Assembly: GCF_900128505.1 (NCBI RefSeq)
Contig: NZ_LT669941.1
Location: 2,165,243 to 2,229,242, forward strand
Direction: 5' to 3'
DNA length: 64,000 nt
DNA from: Parabacteroides timonensis
Lineage (GTDB): Bacteria; Bacteroidota; Bacteroidia; Bacteroidales; Tannerellaceae
In this document: piece after piece, positions 17,880-26,293 of the stretch
Layout: the number at the start of each line of letters is the position of its first letter
How positions within the stretch are numbered: position 1 is the first letter of the stretch
Position numbers and translations under genes: made by a program
Notes under the pieces: model-generated
What the model was told of the DNA's origin: nothing
The model's input: the letters and a program-made list of their open reading frames with translations, nothing else
Database searches by the model: none

Positions 17880-18202
17880 GAGGGTTAGTCAACCGAAAAC
17901 TTTTACTAGAAAAAAAATCAAAACTCTTAAAAGCATCTTTCTGCTGATTAACAGACATATAGCTTCAAGCAAACAGGGCAAAAATCAAAACGGATTAGAA
18001 AGAATTATAGTACAATATAGGGAGTATATTCATTAATTATAGAGGTAATATCGCCCCCGATCAGCCCAAGAGCCCAAATCTCGTTTTAAACGAACGAAAA
18101 CTCGCTTTAAACGAGGCTACAGTTCGTTTAAAACGAGTTTTTAGGGAATTCGGGATGGTGAGCAATAGAAATCACCTTCTCATATTCAGTCTTTTTAGAT
18201 AT
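17880..18202. other. Regulatory gap upstream of susA
   Basis: The 323 bases between the susA promoter and the cupin stop codon hold no credible gene. The left part is AT-rich with no motif I recognise. The right part carries the palindromic array described separately at 18076-18140. The distance between array and -7 box is about 200 bp, long for a classical operator but possible for an activator. Confidence 0.5.
18076..18140. repeat. Three phased palindromes, about 21-22 bp apart, upstream of the starch operon
   Basis: The 13-base palindrome-like cores TCGTTTTAAACGA, TCGCTTTAAACGA and TCGTTTAAAACGA start at 18081, 18102 and 18124. The intervals are 21 and 22 bp, two turns of DNA. The outer two also form a perfect 16-bp inverted repeat (18080-18095 with 18122-18137), and the transcript could fold into a large hairpin followed by no strong T-run on the minus strand. 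It could be a binding array for a dimeric regulator or a transcription-end structure for the cupin gene, whose stop is at 18203. Confidence 0.7.
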
Positions 18203-18688
18203 TTATTTATCGTTATATTCTTCGTCAGTTACGGGTTCATACCATTGGGTAGCTCCCAAATGAACTTTCGTATTAACGGCTATATGAGTGAAGCCACTGT
18301 CAGGAGCCGCTCCATGCCAATGTATGACATCAGCCGGAATGGCAACGACATCACCGGGATGCAATACCTGTACAGGCTTCCCTTTTTCCTGATAGTAACC
18401 TTTACCTGCAGTGGCGATCAGAATCTGACCACCCGGATGCAAATGCCAACTGTTGCGGGCTTTCGGTTCAAATACTACGTCCGATACCACAACATCGAAA
18501 GTTTCACTGTCGGTCATCAACCGTTGAAGGTAAGCCGTACCGTTGAAATTAGTTCCTTCAATAACGTTGCCTTTAGGAAATATGGATACAGAAGTGTCCG
18601 GTTGAGTAGTTTCAACCTTATCTGACTGCTTTAGGTTGCAAGCAGCGAGTACTGCAACCGATAATAATAAAAACAGAATCTTTTTCAT
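18203..18688 (-). CDS. Cupin-domain lipoprotein
   Basis: This 161-residue lipoprotein has a signal peptide ending LAACN (Cys16). It consists of a linker followed by a single small cupin barrel (about 55-150). The two cupin motifs are visible: WHLHPGGQILIATAGKGYYQ with two metal-ligand histidines, and HPGDVVAIPADVIHWHGA with a further His. It therefore probably binds a divalent metal. Small cupins of this type are frequently adjacent to carboxymuconolactone-decarboxylase-like proteins, as here: the gene begins 9 bases after the AhpD/hydrolase fusion. The substrate is unknown; detoxification of quinones or peroxides would fit the neighbours but is inference. Confidence 0.85.
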   Translation of the reverse strand: MKKILFLLLSVAVLAACNLKQSDKVETTQPDTSVSIFPKGNVIEGTNFNGTAYLQRLMTDSETFDVVVSDVVFEPKARNSWHLHPGGQILIATAGKGYYQEKGKPVQVLHPGDVVAIPADVIHWHGAAPDSGFTHIAVNTKVHLGATQWYEPVTDEEYNDK

Positions 18689-18697
18689 GTCGGATTT

Positions 18698-20389
18698 TTA
18701 TTTGAGATATTGTTTGAAGAAACTGTCCAGTTTGGGCAGCGTGATTTTCAGATACTCCGGCTGGTCGTACAAATCCACGTGTGTAGCTCCCGGCACGACA
18801 AACAGTTCTTTCGGTTCAGCCGCTTTCTCATAAGCATCTTCAGAGAAATAGGCCGATACAGCATTCTCACCCACAATAAAAAGTATCGGGCGCGGTGAGA
18901 TGGTTTCTATCTGCACAAAAGGAAAGAAGTTCATCATCGGTGCAAGACTCGTGTAGGAATAATAACCCGTGGAGTTTGGATGCTGTCCGCGCTCCGGATT
19001 GTCGTAGTAATCGAGGAAGTCGATCGCAAACTTTGGCGTCGAAGCATCGACCTTCTCGGGCAGGGCACGGATATCCTTACGTGCAGCACCACCATATTCA
19101 GCCGTGCGCTGAACGCCGATAGCATCGAGGATTGCCATACGTTGCTCATACGTTTGCGAATCTCCAACACCTCGACGGCGGGCACGCCCCATGTCGTACA
19201 TGCTGATTGTGGCAAGTGCCTTGATGCGGTGATCGATCTGTGTGGCACTTACAGAATAGCAGCCACCCCCACAGATACCGATGACACCTATTTTATCGGC
19301 ATCGACAGCCGAGTGGTTCGACAAGAAATCGACCGCTGCGCTGAAATCCTCAACCCGCACTTCCGGCGATTCGATATGACGCGGATAACCACCGCTCTCG
19401 CCATAGTGAGAGGCATCGAAAGCCAACGTTACATAACCGAGTTCCGCCAGCTTACGGGCATGAAGTCCCGATGTCTGCTCTTTTACACCACCAAAAGGAT
19501 GACCGACGATGATGGCGGCATACTTCTTTGTTCCATCGTAACCTTCCGGCAAATAAAGGTCACCAGCAATATCTGTCAGAAAACGGTTGTGGAAAGTAAC
19601 TTTCTGCACTTTCACTCCATTTCCCAATGAGCGGGACGGGGCAGCGGAATAAACAGACAGCCCCTTGCTTTGCAATAGTTCGTTCAGTACCAACCGTCCG
19701 GCATCAGCTTCACTATGACCGATGTTTTTCTCAACAATTCCAAGCAAACTACGCAACTCGTCGGAAGTGATACCGACATTCATTGCTATATTCATATGGC
19801 TGCGCAACATTGGCTCCACTCCTTTACCAAGTGAAGCGATTACAGCAACGGTAACCAGTTCACGCTCAGAATAGGTCAATACGTCCCGCTCAAAAAGGTC
19901 GGCAAAAAGATGTTCTTTGAGGAACACTTCGATTTCAGGAGCCAATACAGCATAGCCGGCTTTCGGTGCATCGGCTGGCACACCCGATATTTCGGCCAAT
20001 ATATCCCGTCCCCGTTCATATTTGCTACGGGTCTCGGTGATCGTTGACGCTTCACGCCCCCAATTTTCCTTGATACCTTCTGCCTTACGTTCATCGAGTA
20101 CCTCGACGAGCGTTTGCAGTCCGCGCAATGCCCGCGGGAATCCGCAATAGGCGTAGGTATGTACCATTACTTCTTTGAGTTCATTGACAGTCATGCCGTC
20201 GTTCAGACCTGTAACGAGAGCCGGTTTCAATTGATTGAGGTCTCCCCTGCTCACAAGAGTGGCGATCTCTGCAATGTGTTGTCGTTTGTTGTTCATCGTT
20301 TGTTCCTCTTTAGAAGTTTGTGCGGCTGCATTTCCGTACCAAAACAGGATACAGAACAAGGCCATCATAAATTTTGATTCTATTTTCAT
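18698..20389 (-). CDS. Fusion of AhpD-like (carboxymuconolactone decarboxylase) domains with a dienelactone-hydrolase-type alpha/beta hydrolase
   Basis: The 563-residue exported protein has a signal peptide (about 1-24, ending AAAQ). Two carboxymuconolactone-decarboxylase-like helical repeats follow at about 30-245. In the first, VMVHTYAYCGFPRALRGL lacks the second Cys of the AhpD C-x-x-C. The second has ELVTVAVIASLGKGVEPML and lacks both, so classical AhpD peroxidase chemistry is doubtful. The alpha/beta hydrolase occupies about 255-563: oxyanion region VGHPFGGVKEQ, nucleophile elbow IGICGGGCYS with Cys in place of Ser, as in dienelactone hydrolases, and a late catalytic GATHVDLYD His. It is transcribed with the cupin gene and faces an AraC gene. 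The substrate is unknown. Confidence 0.85.
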   Translation of the reverse strand: MKIESKFMMALFCILFWYGNAAAQTSKEEQTMNNKRQHIAEIATLVSRGDLNQLKPALVTGLNDGMTVNELKEVMVHTYAYCGFPRALRGLQTLVEVLDERKAEGIKENWGREASTITETRSKYERGRDILAEISGVPADAPKAGYAVLAPEIEVFLKEHLFADLFERDVLTYSERELVTVAVIASLGKGVEPMLRSHMNIAMNVGITSDELRSLLGIVEKNIGHSEADAGRLVLNELLQSKGLSVYSAAPSRSLGNGVKVQKVTFHNRFLTDIAGDLYLPEGYDGTKKYAAIIVGHPFGGVKEQTSGLHARKLAELGYVTLAFDASHYGESGGYPRHIESPEVRVEDFSAAVDFLSNHSAVDADKIGVIGICGGGCYSVSATQIDHRIKALATISMYDMGRARRRGVGDSQTYEQRMAILDAIGVQRTAEYGGAARKDIRALPEKVDASTPKFAIDFLDYYDNPERGQHPNSTGYYSYTSLAPMMNFFPFVQIETISPRPILFIVGENAVSAYFSEDAYEKAAEPKELFVVPGATHVDLYDQPEYLKITLPKLDSFFKQYLK

Positions 20390-20424
20390 AATCCTGAAGT
20401 TTTATTTACCTGTTTTATCTGATG

Positions 20425-20432
20425 CAAAATTA
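20425..20432 (-). promoter_or_regulatory. -7 promoter element of the AhpD/hydrolase-cupin operon
   Basis: The element reads TAATTTTG on the minus strand, a perfect TAnnTTTG, 36 bases before the ATG at 20389. A palindrome sits just upstream (20436-20451). Confidence 0.6.
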
Positions 20433-20435
20433 ATT

Positions 20436-20451
20436 CGGTATTTCCATACCG
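20436..20451. promoter_or_regulatory. Candidate operator palindrome in the hydrolase promoter
   Basis: CGGTATTTCCATACCG is a perfect inverted repeat with 6-bp arms and a 4-bp spacer. It lies 4-19 bp upstream of the minus-strand -7 box, in the -7/-33 spacer, where a bound protein would control the hydrolase operon. The divergent AraC protein or an outside dimeric repressor could be the ligand. Confidence 0.5.
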
Positions 20452-20600
20452 ACCGGTTATAAATTACAGATTAAAGGATAATTATTACGGATTTATCCTT
20501 GCAGCCCGATATGCAGGACAATAATCACAGCACTATACCGCCCGAGGATGTGATGCGTATAATTATTACAGATCGGAACAGACAACCCGAAGATATTTCT

Positions 20601-20608
20601 TACATTTG
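20601..20608 (+). promoter_or_regulatory. -7 promoter element of the AraC regulator
   Basis: TACATTTG is a perfect TAnnTTTG lying 26 bases before the ATG at 20634. It overlaps the in-frame upstream extension of the AraC frame, which argues against starts at 20499 or earlier. Confidence 0.55.
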
Positions 20609-20633
20609 TAAAGGAACAATGAAACAAGCTATC

Positions 20634-21530
20634 ATGGAGAAGATTATAAAACTAAATACAGTCAAAGACTACAATGACTTTTTGGGTATAGAAACTCCCC
20701 ATCCCTTAGTAAGTGTGATCGATGCGTCGAAAATCAAACCGTTGCACCATACCCGTAAAAATATCGGATTCTATGTCATTTATCTAAAAGACATTAAGTG
20801 CGCCGACCTGATTAAATACGGTCGGAATTTTTACGATTTTCAAGAAGAGACACTGGTATTCGCCGCACCGGGACAAGTGATCGGAAACGATGATACGGGC
20901 GAAGAGTTCCAACCCAAAGGATGGTGGCTGACTTTTCAACCCGAATTATTACATAGTACGCCACTGGGACGCCACATACAGGACTATACATTCTTTTCCT
21001 ATGCCGTCAATGAAGCACTGCACCTTTCAAAGCAGGAGCGACAGACCATTATTGATTGCATGATGAAGATCGACGAGGAAATCCAGGGAGCGACGGACAA
21101 GCACAGTAACCAGATTATCGCCTCAGCCATTGAGTTGTTGCTTAACTATTGCAGCCGGTTTTATGACCGCCAGTTCATGACCCGTAAAAAGGAAAACAAG
21201 GATACGCTCATTATTTTCGAAGCGTTACTGAACAACTATTTCACATCGGATAAGCCTCAATTATTGGGAACGCCGACAGTAGCTTACTGCGCAGATCAAC
21301 TGCACTTATCAGCTAATTATTTCGGAGACCTGATCAAAAAAGAAACAGGTTCTTCCGCACAAGAATATATTTTGTCGAAAACAATGAATACAGCGAAAGA
21401 ACTACTCACCGACCCGACTAAATCAATCAGTGACGTCGCTTATGCTTTGGGATATCAATATCCGCAATATTTCAGCAAGGCATTTAAGCGTGTTGTTGGA
21501 TATTCACCGAATGAATACAGAACATTGTAA
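20634..21530 (+). CDS. AraC-family transcriptional regulator
   Basis: The product is a 298-residue regulator beginning MEKIIKLNTVKDYNDFLG, a start typical of Bacteroidetes AraC proteins. The frame is open back to 20499, but a perfect -7 box at 20601-20608 would then lie inside the gene; ATG at 20619 is also possible. An N-terminal cupin-like sensing region (about 20-160) contains GQVIGNDDTGEEFQPKGW, where the ligand would be read. Two helix-turn-helix units follow at about 200-298: VAYCADQLHLSANYFGDLIK, then SDVAYALGYQYPQYFSKAFK and VVGYSPNEYR. It is divergent from the hydrolase-cupin operon and probably regulates it. Its stop codon is immediately followed by the ATG of the SusR-like gene, so they may share a transcript. 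Confidence 0.88.
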   Translation: MEKIIKLNTVKDYNDFLGIETPHPLVSVIDASKIKPLHHTRKNIGFYVIYLKDIKCADLIKYGRNFYDFQEETLVFAAPGQVIGNDDTGEEFQPKGWWLTFQPELLHSTPLGRHIQDYTFFSYAVNEALHLSKQERQTIIDCMMKIDEEIQGATDKHSNQIIASAIELLLNYCSRFYDRQFMTRKKENKDTLIIFEALLNNYFTSDKPQLLGTPTVAYCADQLHLSANYFGDLIKKETGSSAQEYILSKTMNTAKELLTDPTKSISDVAYALGYQYPQYFSKAFKRVVGYSPNEYRTL

Positions 21531-23138
21531 ATGAAAAACACTCCTATGACTAAAACGATATCAGCCATTCTTCTGTTTCTGTTTTGTTTTCAGCTGTCTT
21601 ATGCTTCTGAAAAAGACAAGACGAATCTAGCCCTGTTAAAAGAACTGGATCGCACGATTGCACAGAAACCGGTCTTCCAGCAGCAACGGGAACAGGAAGC
21701 CGATAGCATTAAAAGTCTGTTGAAGGCGACCTCTTCGCTGGAAAATAAATATGAGCTTTACGGAACTTTGTTCGGTATCTATCTGCATTTTCAGGCAGAC
21801 TCGGCTCTGCATTGTCTGGAAAGAAGGGAGACTTTGATCGACTCACTCCGCAATTCGTCCTATAAGAACGATCTGCGGATAGCCCGGGCAGAGGTTCTCG
21901 GTATCATGGGTCTTTATAACGAAGTACCCGAACAACTGGAACAAATACAAAGAGAAGATTTAAGCGAAAGGTCATTACTTTATTATTACTATACCTGCCG
22001 CACCTTTTATGGCTGGATAGCCGACTACACCCGTACAAACGACCGTCATAAATATATCGCCCAGACAAACGCTTACCGCGACTCGATCCTGGCGGTTACC
22101 CCGGACGAAACCGACCATAATATCGTACTGGCAGACCAGCTGATCGTAAACGGCAATCCCGACGAAGCCATCCGCCTGATGAACGAAGAACTCGAAAAGG
22201 CCAAAGGAACAGAATCTGCTATATACATATTATATAACCTATCCCAGGCATACGCCCAAAAAGGAGATACGGAAAAACAAATCTATTACCTGGCACAAAC
22301 AGCGATCGGTGACCTGAAAGCAGCCAAACGTGAATACATATCCCTGCAAAAACTGGCGTTACTGATGTTTGAAAAGGGAGATATCGAACGGGCATACAAA
22401 TACCTGAGCTGTTCGATGGAAGATGCGGTTGCCTGCAACGCCCGTCTCCGCTCGGTGGAAGTGACCGAGTTTTTCCCGATCGTGGATAAAGTATATAAAC
22501 TGAAAATACAAAAAGAGAAACAGATCACCCGTACCCTGCTGATCAGCATCAGCCTGATGGCATTCCTCTTATTGATCACGATTTTCTACCTTTACCGCCA
22601 GATGAAAAAGCTGTCGCTTATGCGTAAGAAAGTCAGTGCCGCCAACGAGCAGCTGCAGGAAATCAACAAGGAACTGAGCCAAGCTAGCAAAATAAAAGAA
22701 GAATACATCGCACTCTACCTGAACCAATGCGTCATCTATCTGGACAAACTGGATACGTATCGCCGTTCGCTCGCCAAACTGGCAATGGCCTCCAAACTGG
22801 ATGATCTGTTCAAGACGATCAAGTCCGAACAGTTCATACGCGATGAACGGAAAAATTTCTATAATGAGTTCGACAAGTCATTTCTTCGGCTCTTCCCCCG
22901 CTTCACCGAATCTTTCAACGGTTTGATGACGGAAGAGGGAAAACTATATCCTAAATCCGGCGAAATCCTGTCGACCGAACTGCGCATCTTCGCCCTGATC
23001 CGGCTAGGAATAAACGACAGTAGCAATATCGCCCATTTCCTGGGATATTCGCTGGCTACGGTTTACTCCTACCGAAGCAAGGTAAGAAGCAAGGCACTGA
23101 ATAAAGATGAGTTTGAACAACAGGTGGCAACCTTATAA
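21531..23138 (+). CDS. SusR-like membrane transcriptional regulator (DUF6377 family)
   Basis: The 535-residue protein has a signal-like N-terminus (about 6-25), then a TPR-rich region predicted periplasmic (about 30-325). One transmembrane helix lies at about 335-355 (LLISISLMAFLLLITIFYLY), followed by a coiled coil (358-395). A cytoplasmic C-terminus ends in a LuxR-like helix-turn-helix (about 481-522, RIFALIRLGINDSSNIAHFL, with YSLATVYSYRSKVRSKAL beyond). From memory, SusR of the B. thetaiotaomicron starch locus is a membrane regulator of this architecture and of about 62 kDa, which this matches. Its place 3.7 kb from susA makes it the prime candidate for maltose-dependent control of the starch operon. 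The start may be ATG 21531 or 21546. The link to starch is inferred. Confidence 0.75.
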   Translation: MKNTPMTKTISAILLFLFCFQLSYASEKDKTNLALLKELDRTIAQKPVFQQQREQEADSIKSLLKATSSLENKYELYGTLFGIYLHFQADSALHCLERRETLIDSLRNSSYKNDLRIARAEVLGIMGLYNEVPEQLEQIQREDLSERSLLYYYYTCRTFYGWIADYTRTNDRHKYIAQTNAYRDSILAVTPDETDHNIVLADQLIVNGNPDEAIRLMNEELEKAKGTESAIYILYNLSQAYAQKGDTEKQIYYLAQTAIGDLKAAKREYISLQKLALLMFEKGDIERAYKYLSCSMEDAVACNARLRSVEVTEFFPIVDKVYKLKIQKEKQITRTLLISISLMAFLLLITIFYLYRQMKKLSLMRKKVSAANEQLQEINKELSQASKIKEEYIALYLNQCVIYLDKLDTYRRSLAKLAMASKLDDLFKTIKSEQFIRDERKNFYNEFDKSFLRLFPRFTESFNGLMTEEGKLYPKSGEILSTELRIFALIRLGINDSSNIAHFLGYSLATVYSYRSKVRSKALNKDEFEQQVATL

Positions 23139-23159
23139 TCATTTTCCAAATAAAATCAC

Positions 23160-23167
23160 TACATTTG
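23160..23167 (+). promoter_or_regulatory. -7 promoter element of dnaG
   Basis: TACATTTG is a perfect TAnnTTTG, 32 bases before the dnaG ATG. The leader that follows can form a small hairpin with CCTTCC and GGAAGG arms. Confidence 0.6.
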
Positions 23168-23199
23168 CCTTCCGTTATTATAAGGAAGGAAATAAATAA

Positions 23200-25350
23200 A
23201 TGATCGATCAACCTACCATAGACCGGATACTTGACACTGCAAACATTGTGGATGTTGTTTCAGAATTCGTTACCCTGCGTAAAAGAGGGATAAACTATGT
23301 AGGATTATGTCCTTTTCATACTGATAAAACACCCTCTTTCTACGTCTCTCCGGCCAAAAATATCTGCAAATGCTTCGCCTGTGGCGAAGGCGGCACGGCT
23401 GTTCACTTCATCATGAAGCATGAACAGCTGAACTATTTCGATGCCCTGCGCTATCTTGCCAAGAAATACAACATCGAGATACAGGAGCGGGAACTGACCG
23501 ATAAAGAAAAGCAAAAACGCAGCGACCGCGAAAGTATGCTGATCGTCAACGGATGGGCACAACAATACTTTTCCACCCAGCTGTACGAACATGTAGAAGG
23601 GAAAACAGTCGGACTACGCTACTTTGCCGAACGTGGATTTCGCGAAGACACCATCCGCAAATTCCAACTCGGATACAGTCTCGACCAACGGGATGCCTTG
23701 TATAAAGAGGCAACAAAAAGCGGATATAAAAAAGAATTCCTTGAAAAAACAGGGTTAGTCATTGTTTACGATAACGGAGGGGTGAACGACCGTTTCCGTG
23801 GTCGTGTGATCTTCCCCGTACATACGTTGAGCGGTAAAGTGGTGGCTTTCGGTGGCCGCGTGCTCAAAAAAGACGAAAAGACAGCCAAATATGTCAACTC
23901 GCCGGAAAGTGAGATTTACCACAAGAGTAACGAACTATACGGTATCTATTTCGCCAAGCAGGCGATGGTGAAGGAAGACCGTTGCTTCCTGGTAGAAGGT
24001 TACACCGATGTGATCTCCATGCACCAGGCGGGTATAGAGAATGTGGTCGCTTCGTCCGGTACGGCTCTTACACAGGGACAGATACGGCTTATACATCGTT
24101 TCACCAATAATATTACCGTATTATATGACGGTGATGCCGCCGGTATCAAAGCCGCCCTACGCGGTATCGACCTGCTGCTAGAAGACGGAATGAACGTCAA
24201 AGTGGTTCTGCTGCCTAACGGTGAAGACCCTGACTCGTTCGCCCGTAAACACAATGCCAGCCAGTTTGCCGAATTTATCAAACAGAGCGAAACGGACTTT
24301 ATCCGTTTCAAAACCCGCTTATTACTGGATGATGCAGGCAACGACCCGATCAAACGTTCATCGTTGATCACGGATATTATCCGCACGGTAGCCATCATCC
24401 CCGACAATATAGCCCGTTCCATCTATATTCGCGAATGCAGTGCGATGATGGAGATAGACGAACAGGTGTTGCTGAACGAGGTAAACAAAATTCGTTTAAA
24501 TAAGGAAGAAAGGCAAAACAACCAGACACAGTCCACACCTCCGGTATCCAATACGATGAGTATGATACCGGAATATCCGGATATTCCCGGTTACCAGCCG
24601 ATCGTAGAGGATAGCTTTTTGCCGCCATCGGACGGAGCAATGCCATCATTACCGGACGATATGCCCCCTCCTCCTCCGCCCATGGAAGAATATCCGGCGG
24701 GAGAGACAGGCCCCATGAATATGCCGCCACCCGATTTTCCGCCGGTACAACCGCCGGAAGCGGTTCGCGCCGCCCAGCCGAAACGTTCGCCTTATGAGGT
24801 GTACGAACTTACGCTGCTGAAATATATCGTGCGTTATGGCGAGAAAGTCTTGTTCGACTATGTGGATGAAGAAACAAACGAACATATCGTTATGCATGTA
24901 GCCGAATATATCCGTTACGACCTGGAACGTGACGATCTGACTTTCTATACCCCGATCTTCAAAAATATGCTCGACGAAGCTGCCGAGAGATGCAAGAACG
25001 AGGGATTTATCGCCAACCGTTACTTCCTGGCCCATCCGGACCCGAACGTCAGCCGTTTGGCAGCGAACCTGATCAGCGAAAAATATCAATTGAGCAAATA
25101 TCACAGCAAGTATCGTGAACTGGAACAGGAAGAGGACAAACTGGATCAGCTGGTTATTCGTGAAATATATGCCATGAAGGATGCCTATATCATACGCCAG
25201 ATCAAAGAGACCCAGCTAGGCATCAAGGAAGCACATCTGAAAGGGAATGAAGATCAGGTGTTCGAGTTGATGAGAAAGCTGACTCACCTGAACGAGATAA
25301 AGAATGTATTGAGTAAAGAATTGGGAGAACGTATCGTATTAAAAATGTAA
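23200..25350 (+). CDS. dnaG: DNA primase
   Basis: DnaG makes RNA primers for DNA replication. The 716 residues show the N-terminal zinc ribbon (CPFH and CKCFACGEGG within 37-64, three Cys and one His as ligands). The RNA polymerase core follows, with RFRGRVIFPV, and the TOPRIM part has FLVEGYTDVISM and LYDGDAAGIKAA, which carry the metal-binding acids. The C-terminal DnaB-interaction region occupies about 535-716. Between core and C-terminus lies a proline-rich linker (about 485-520, including PPPPPP). The length is larger than the roughly 580 residues of E. coli, as is usual in Bacteroidetes. It leads a plus-strand run with the ABC transporter 16 bases behind it. Confidence 0.97.
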   Translation: MIDQPTIDRILDTANIVDVVSEFVTLRKRGINYVGLCPFHTDKTPSFYVSPAKNICKCFACGEGGTAVHFIMKHEQLNYFDALRYLAKKYNIEIQERELTDKEKQKRSDRESMLIVNGWAQQYFSTQLYEHVEGKTVGLRYFAERGFREDTIRKFQLGYSLDQRDALYKEATKSGYKKEFLEKTGLVIVYDNGGVNDRFRGRVIFPVHTLSGKVVAFGGRVLKKDEKTAKYVNSPESEIYHKSNELYGIYFAKQAMVKEDRCFLVEGYTDVISMHQAGIENVVASSGTALTQGQIRLIHRFTNNITVLYDGDAAGIKAALRGIDLLLEDGMNVKVVLLPNGEDPDSFARKHNASQFAEFIKQSETDFIRFKTRLLLDDAGNDPIKRSSLITDIIRTVAIIPDNIARSIYIRECSAMMEIDEQVLLNEVNKIRLNKEERQNNQTQSTPPVSNTMSMIPEYPDIPGYQPIVEDSFLPPSDGAMPSLPDDMPPPPPPMEEYPAGETGPMNMPPPDFPPVQPPEAVRAAQPKRSPYEVYELTLLKYIVRYGEKVLFDYVDEETNEHIVMHVAEYIRYDLERDDLTFYTPIFKNMLDEAAERCKNEGFIANRYFLAHPDPNVSRLAANLISEKYQLSKYHSKYRELEQEEDKLDQLVIREIYAMKDAYIIRQIKETQLGIKEAHLKGNEDQVFELMRKLTHLNEIKNVLSKELGERIVLKM

Positions 25351-25366
25351 CAACAACTTATAGCCT

Positions 25367-26293
25367 ATGAACTTTTTGGAAACGGAAGATGTGGTCAAAC
25401 AGTATGCCAATCATCTTGCCTTGAACAAAGTCAGCATCCAGGTACCCGAAGGAAAGATATTCGGACTACTCGGACCTAATGGTGCCGGCAAAACCACACT
25501 AATCCGTATCATCAACCGTATCACGGCTCCCGACAGTGGGATCGTTCGTTTCAACGGACGTGAATCGCAGCCGGAGGATATATACCAGATCGGATACCTG
25601 CCGGAAGAACGTGGTCTTTATAAAAAAATGAAAGTCGGCGAACAGGCTATCTACCTGGCACAATTGAAAGGCTTATCCTACCAGGAGGCCCGTAAACGCC
25701 TAACGCAATGGTTCGAAAAGTTCGACATCATGCCCTGGTGGAACAAGAAACTGGAAGAGTTGTCGAAAGGGATGCAACAAAAAGTTCAATTCATCATTAC
25801 CGTTATTCACGAACCGGCACTGCTTATATTCGACGAACCGTTCAGCGGTTTTGACCCGGTGAATGCGGAACGGCTGAAGCAGGAAATACTGGAACTGAAG
25901 GAGAAAGGACATACGATCATATTCTCCACCCATAATATGGCATCAGTGGAAGAAATATGCGATAATATAGCCCTGATAAATCGTTCACAGGTTGTTCTTT
26001 CCGGAAATGTAACGGAAGTAAGGAACCGTTTCCGGAACAATACATTTACTTTATGCATCACATCGGATAGATCCCTGCAAAACGATCAGACGGATATCTT
26101 TACTATACTTTCCGAAAAGGAACAAAGCGGGATACGTGAATTTCAGATCCATAAGGCAGAAGGTATCAGCAACTCTGCTCTACTGTCCACTTTATCGGGA
26201 CAGGCAGAAATTATCTCGTTTACCGAAGAGTTACCATCCATGAACGACATATTTATTAACACCGTATCAGGTACAAACACGACACAGGCATGA
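25367..26293 (+). CDS. ABC-2 transporter ATP-binding protein (NatA-like)
   Basis: This 308-residue nucleotide-binding subunit has Walker A GPNGAGKTT (34-42 region), the Q-loop region IGYLPEERGLYKKM, signature LSKGMQQKVQ in place of LSGGQ, Walker B LLIFDEPFSGFDP and switch His STHNM. A C-terminal extension (about 235-308) is typical of the NatA/YhaQ branch. It overlaps the permease gene by four bases (ATGA at 26290), so the two subunits are translationally coupled. The natural substrate is unknown; sodium or drug export are the usual guesses for this family and cannot be chosen from the sequence. Confidence 0.92.
   Translation: MNFLETEDVVKQYANHLALNKVSIQVPEGKIFGLLGPNGAGKTTLIRIINRITAPDSGIVRFNGRESQPEDIYQIGYLPEERGLYKKMKVGEQAIYLAQLKGLSYQEARKRLTQWFEKFDIMPWWNKKLEELSKGMQQKVQFIITVIHEPALLIFDEPFSGFDPVNAERLKQEILELKEKGHTIIFSTHNMASVEEICDNIALINRSQVVLSGNVTEVRNRFRNNTFTLCITSDRSLQNDQTDIFTILSEKEQSGIREFQIHKAEGISNSALLSTLSGQAEIISFTEELPSMNDIFINTVSGTNTTQA

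Noticed and set aside
17848..17958. Longer N-terminus of the GH13 enzyme (start at 17958)
   Set aside because: It would place 37 non-signal residues before a clear signal peptide and would include the perfect -7 box at 17872-17879.
20499..20633. Longer N-terminus of the AraC regulator
   Set aside because: The extra part contains a perfect -7 box at 20601-20608, and proteins of this family usually begin near MEKIIKLNTV.
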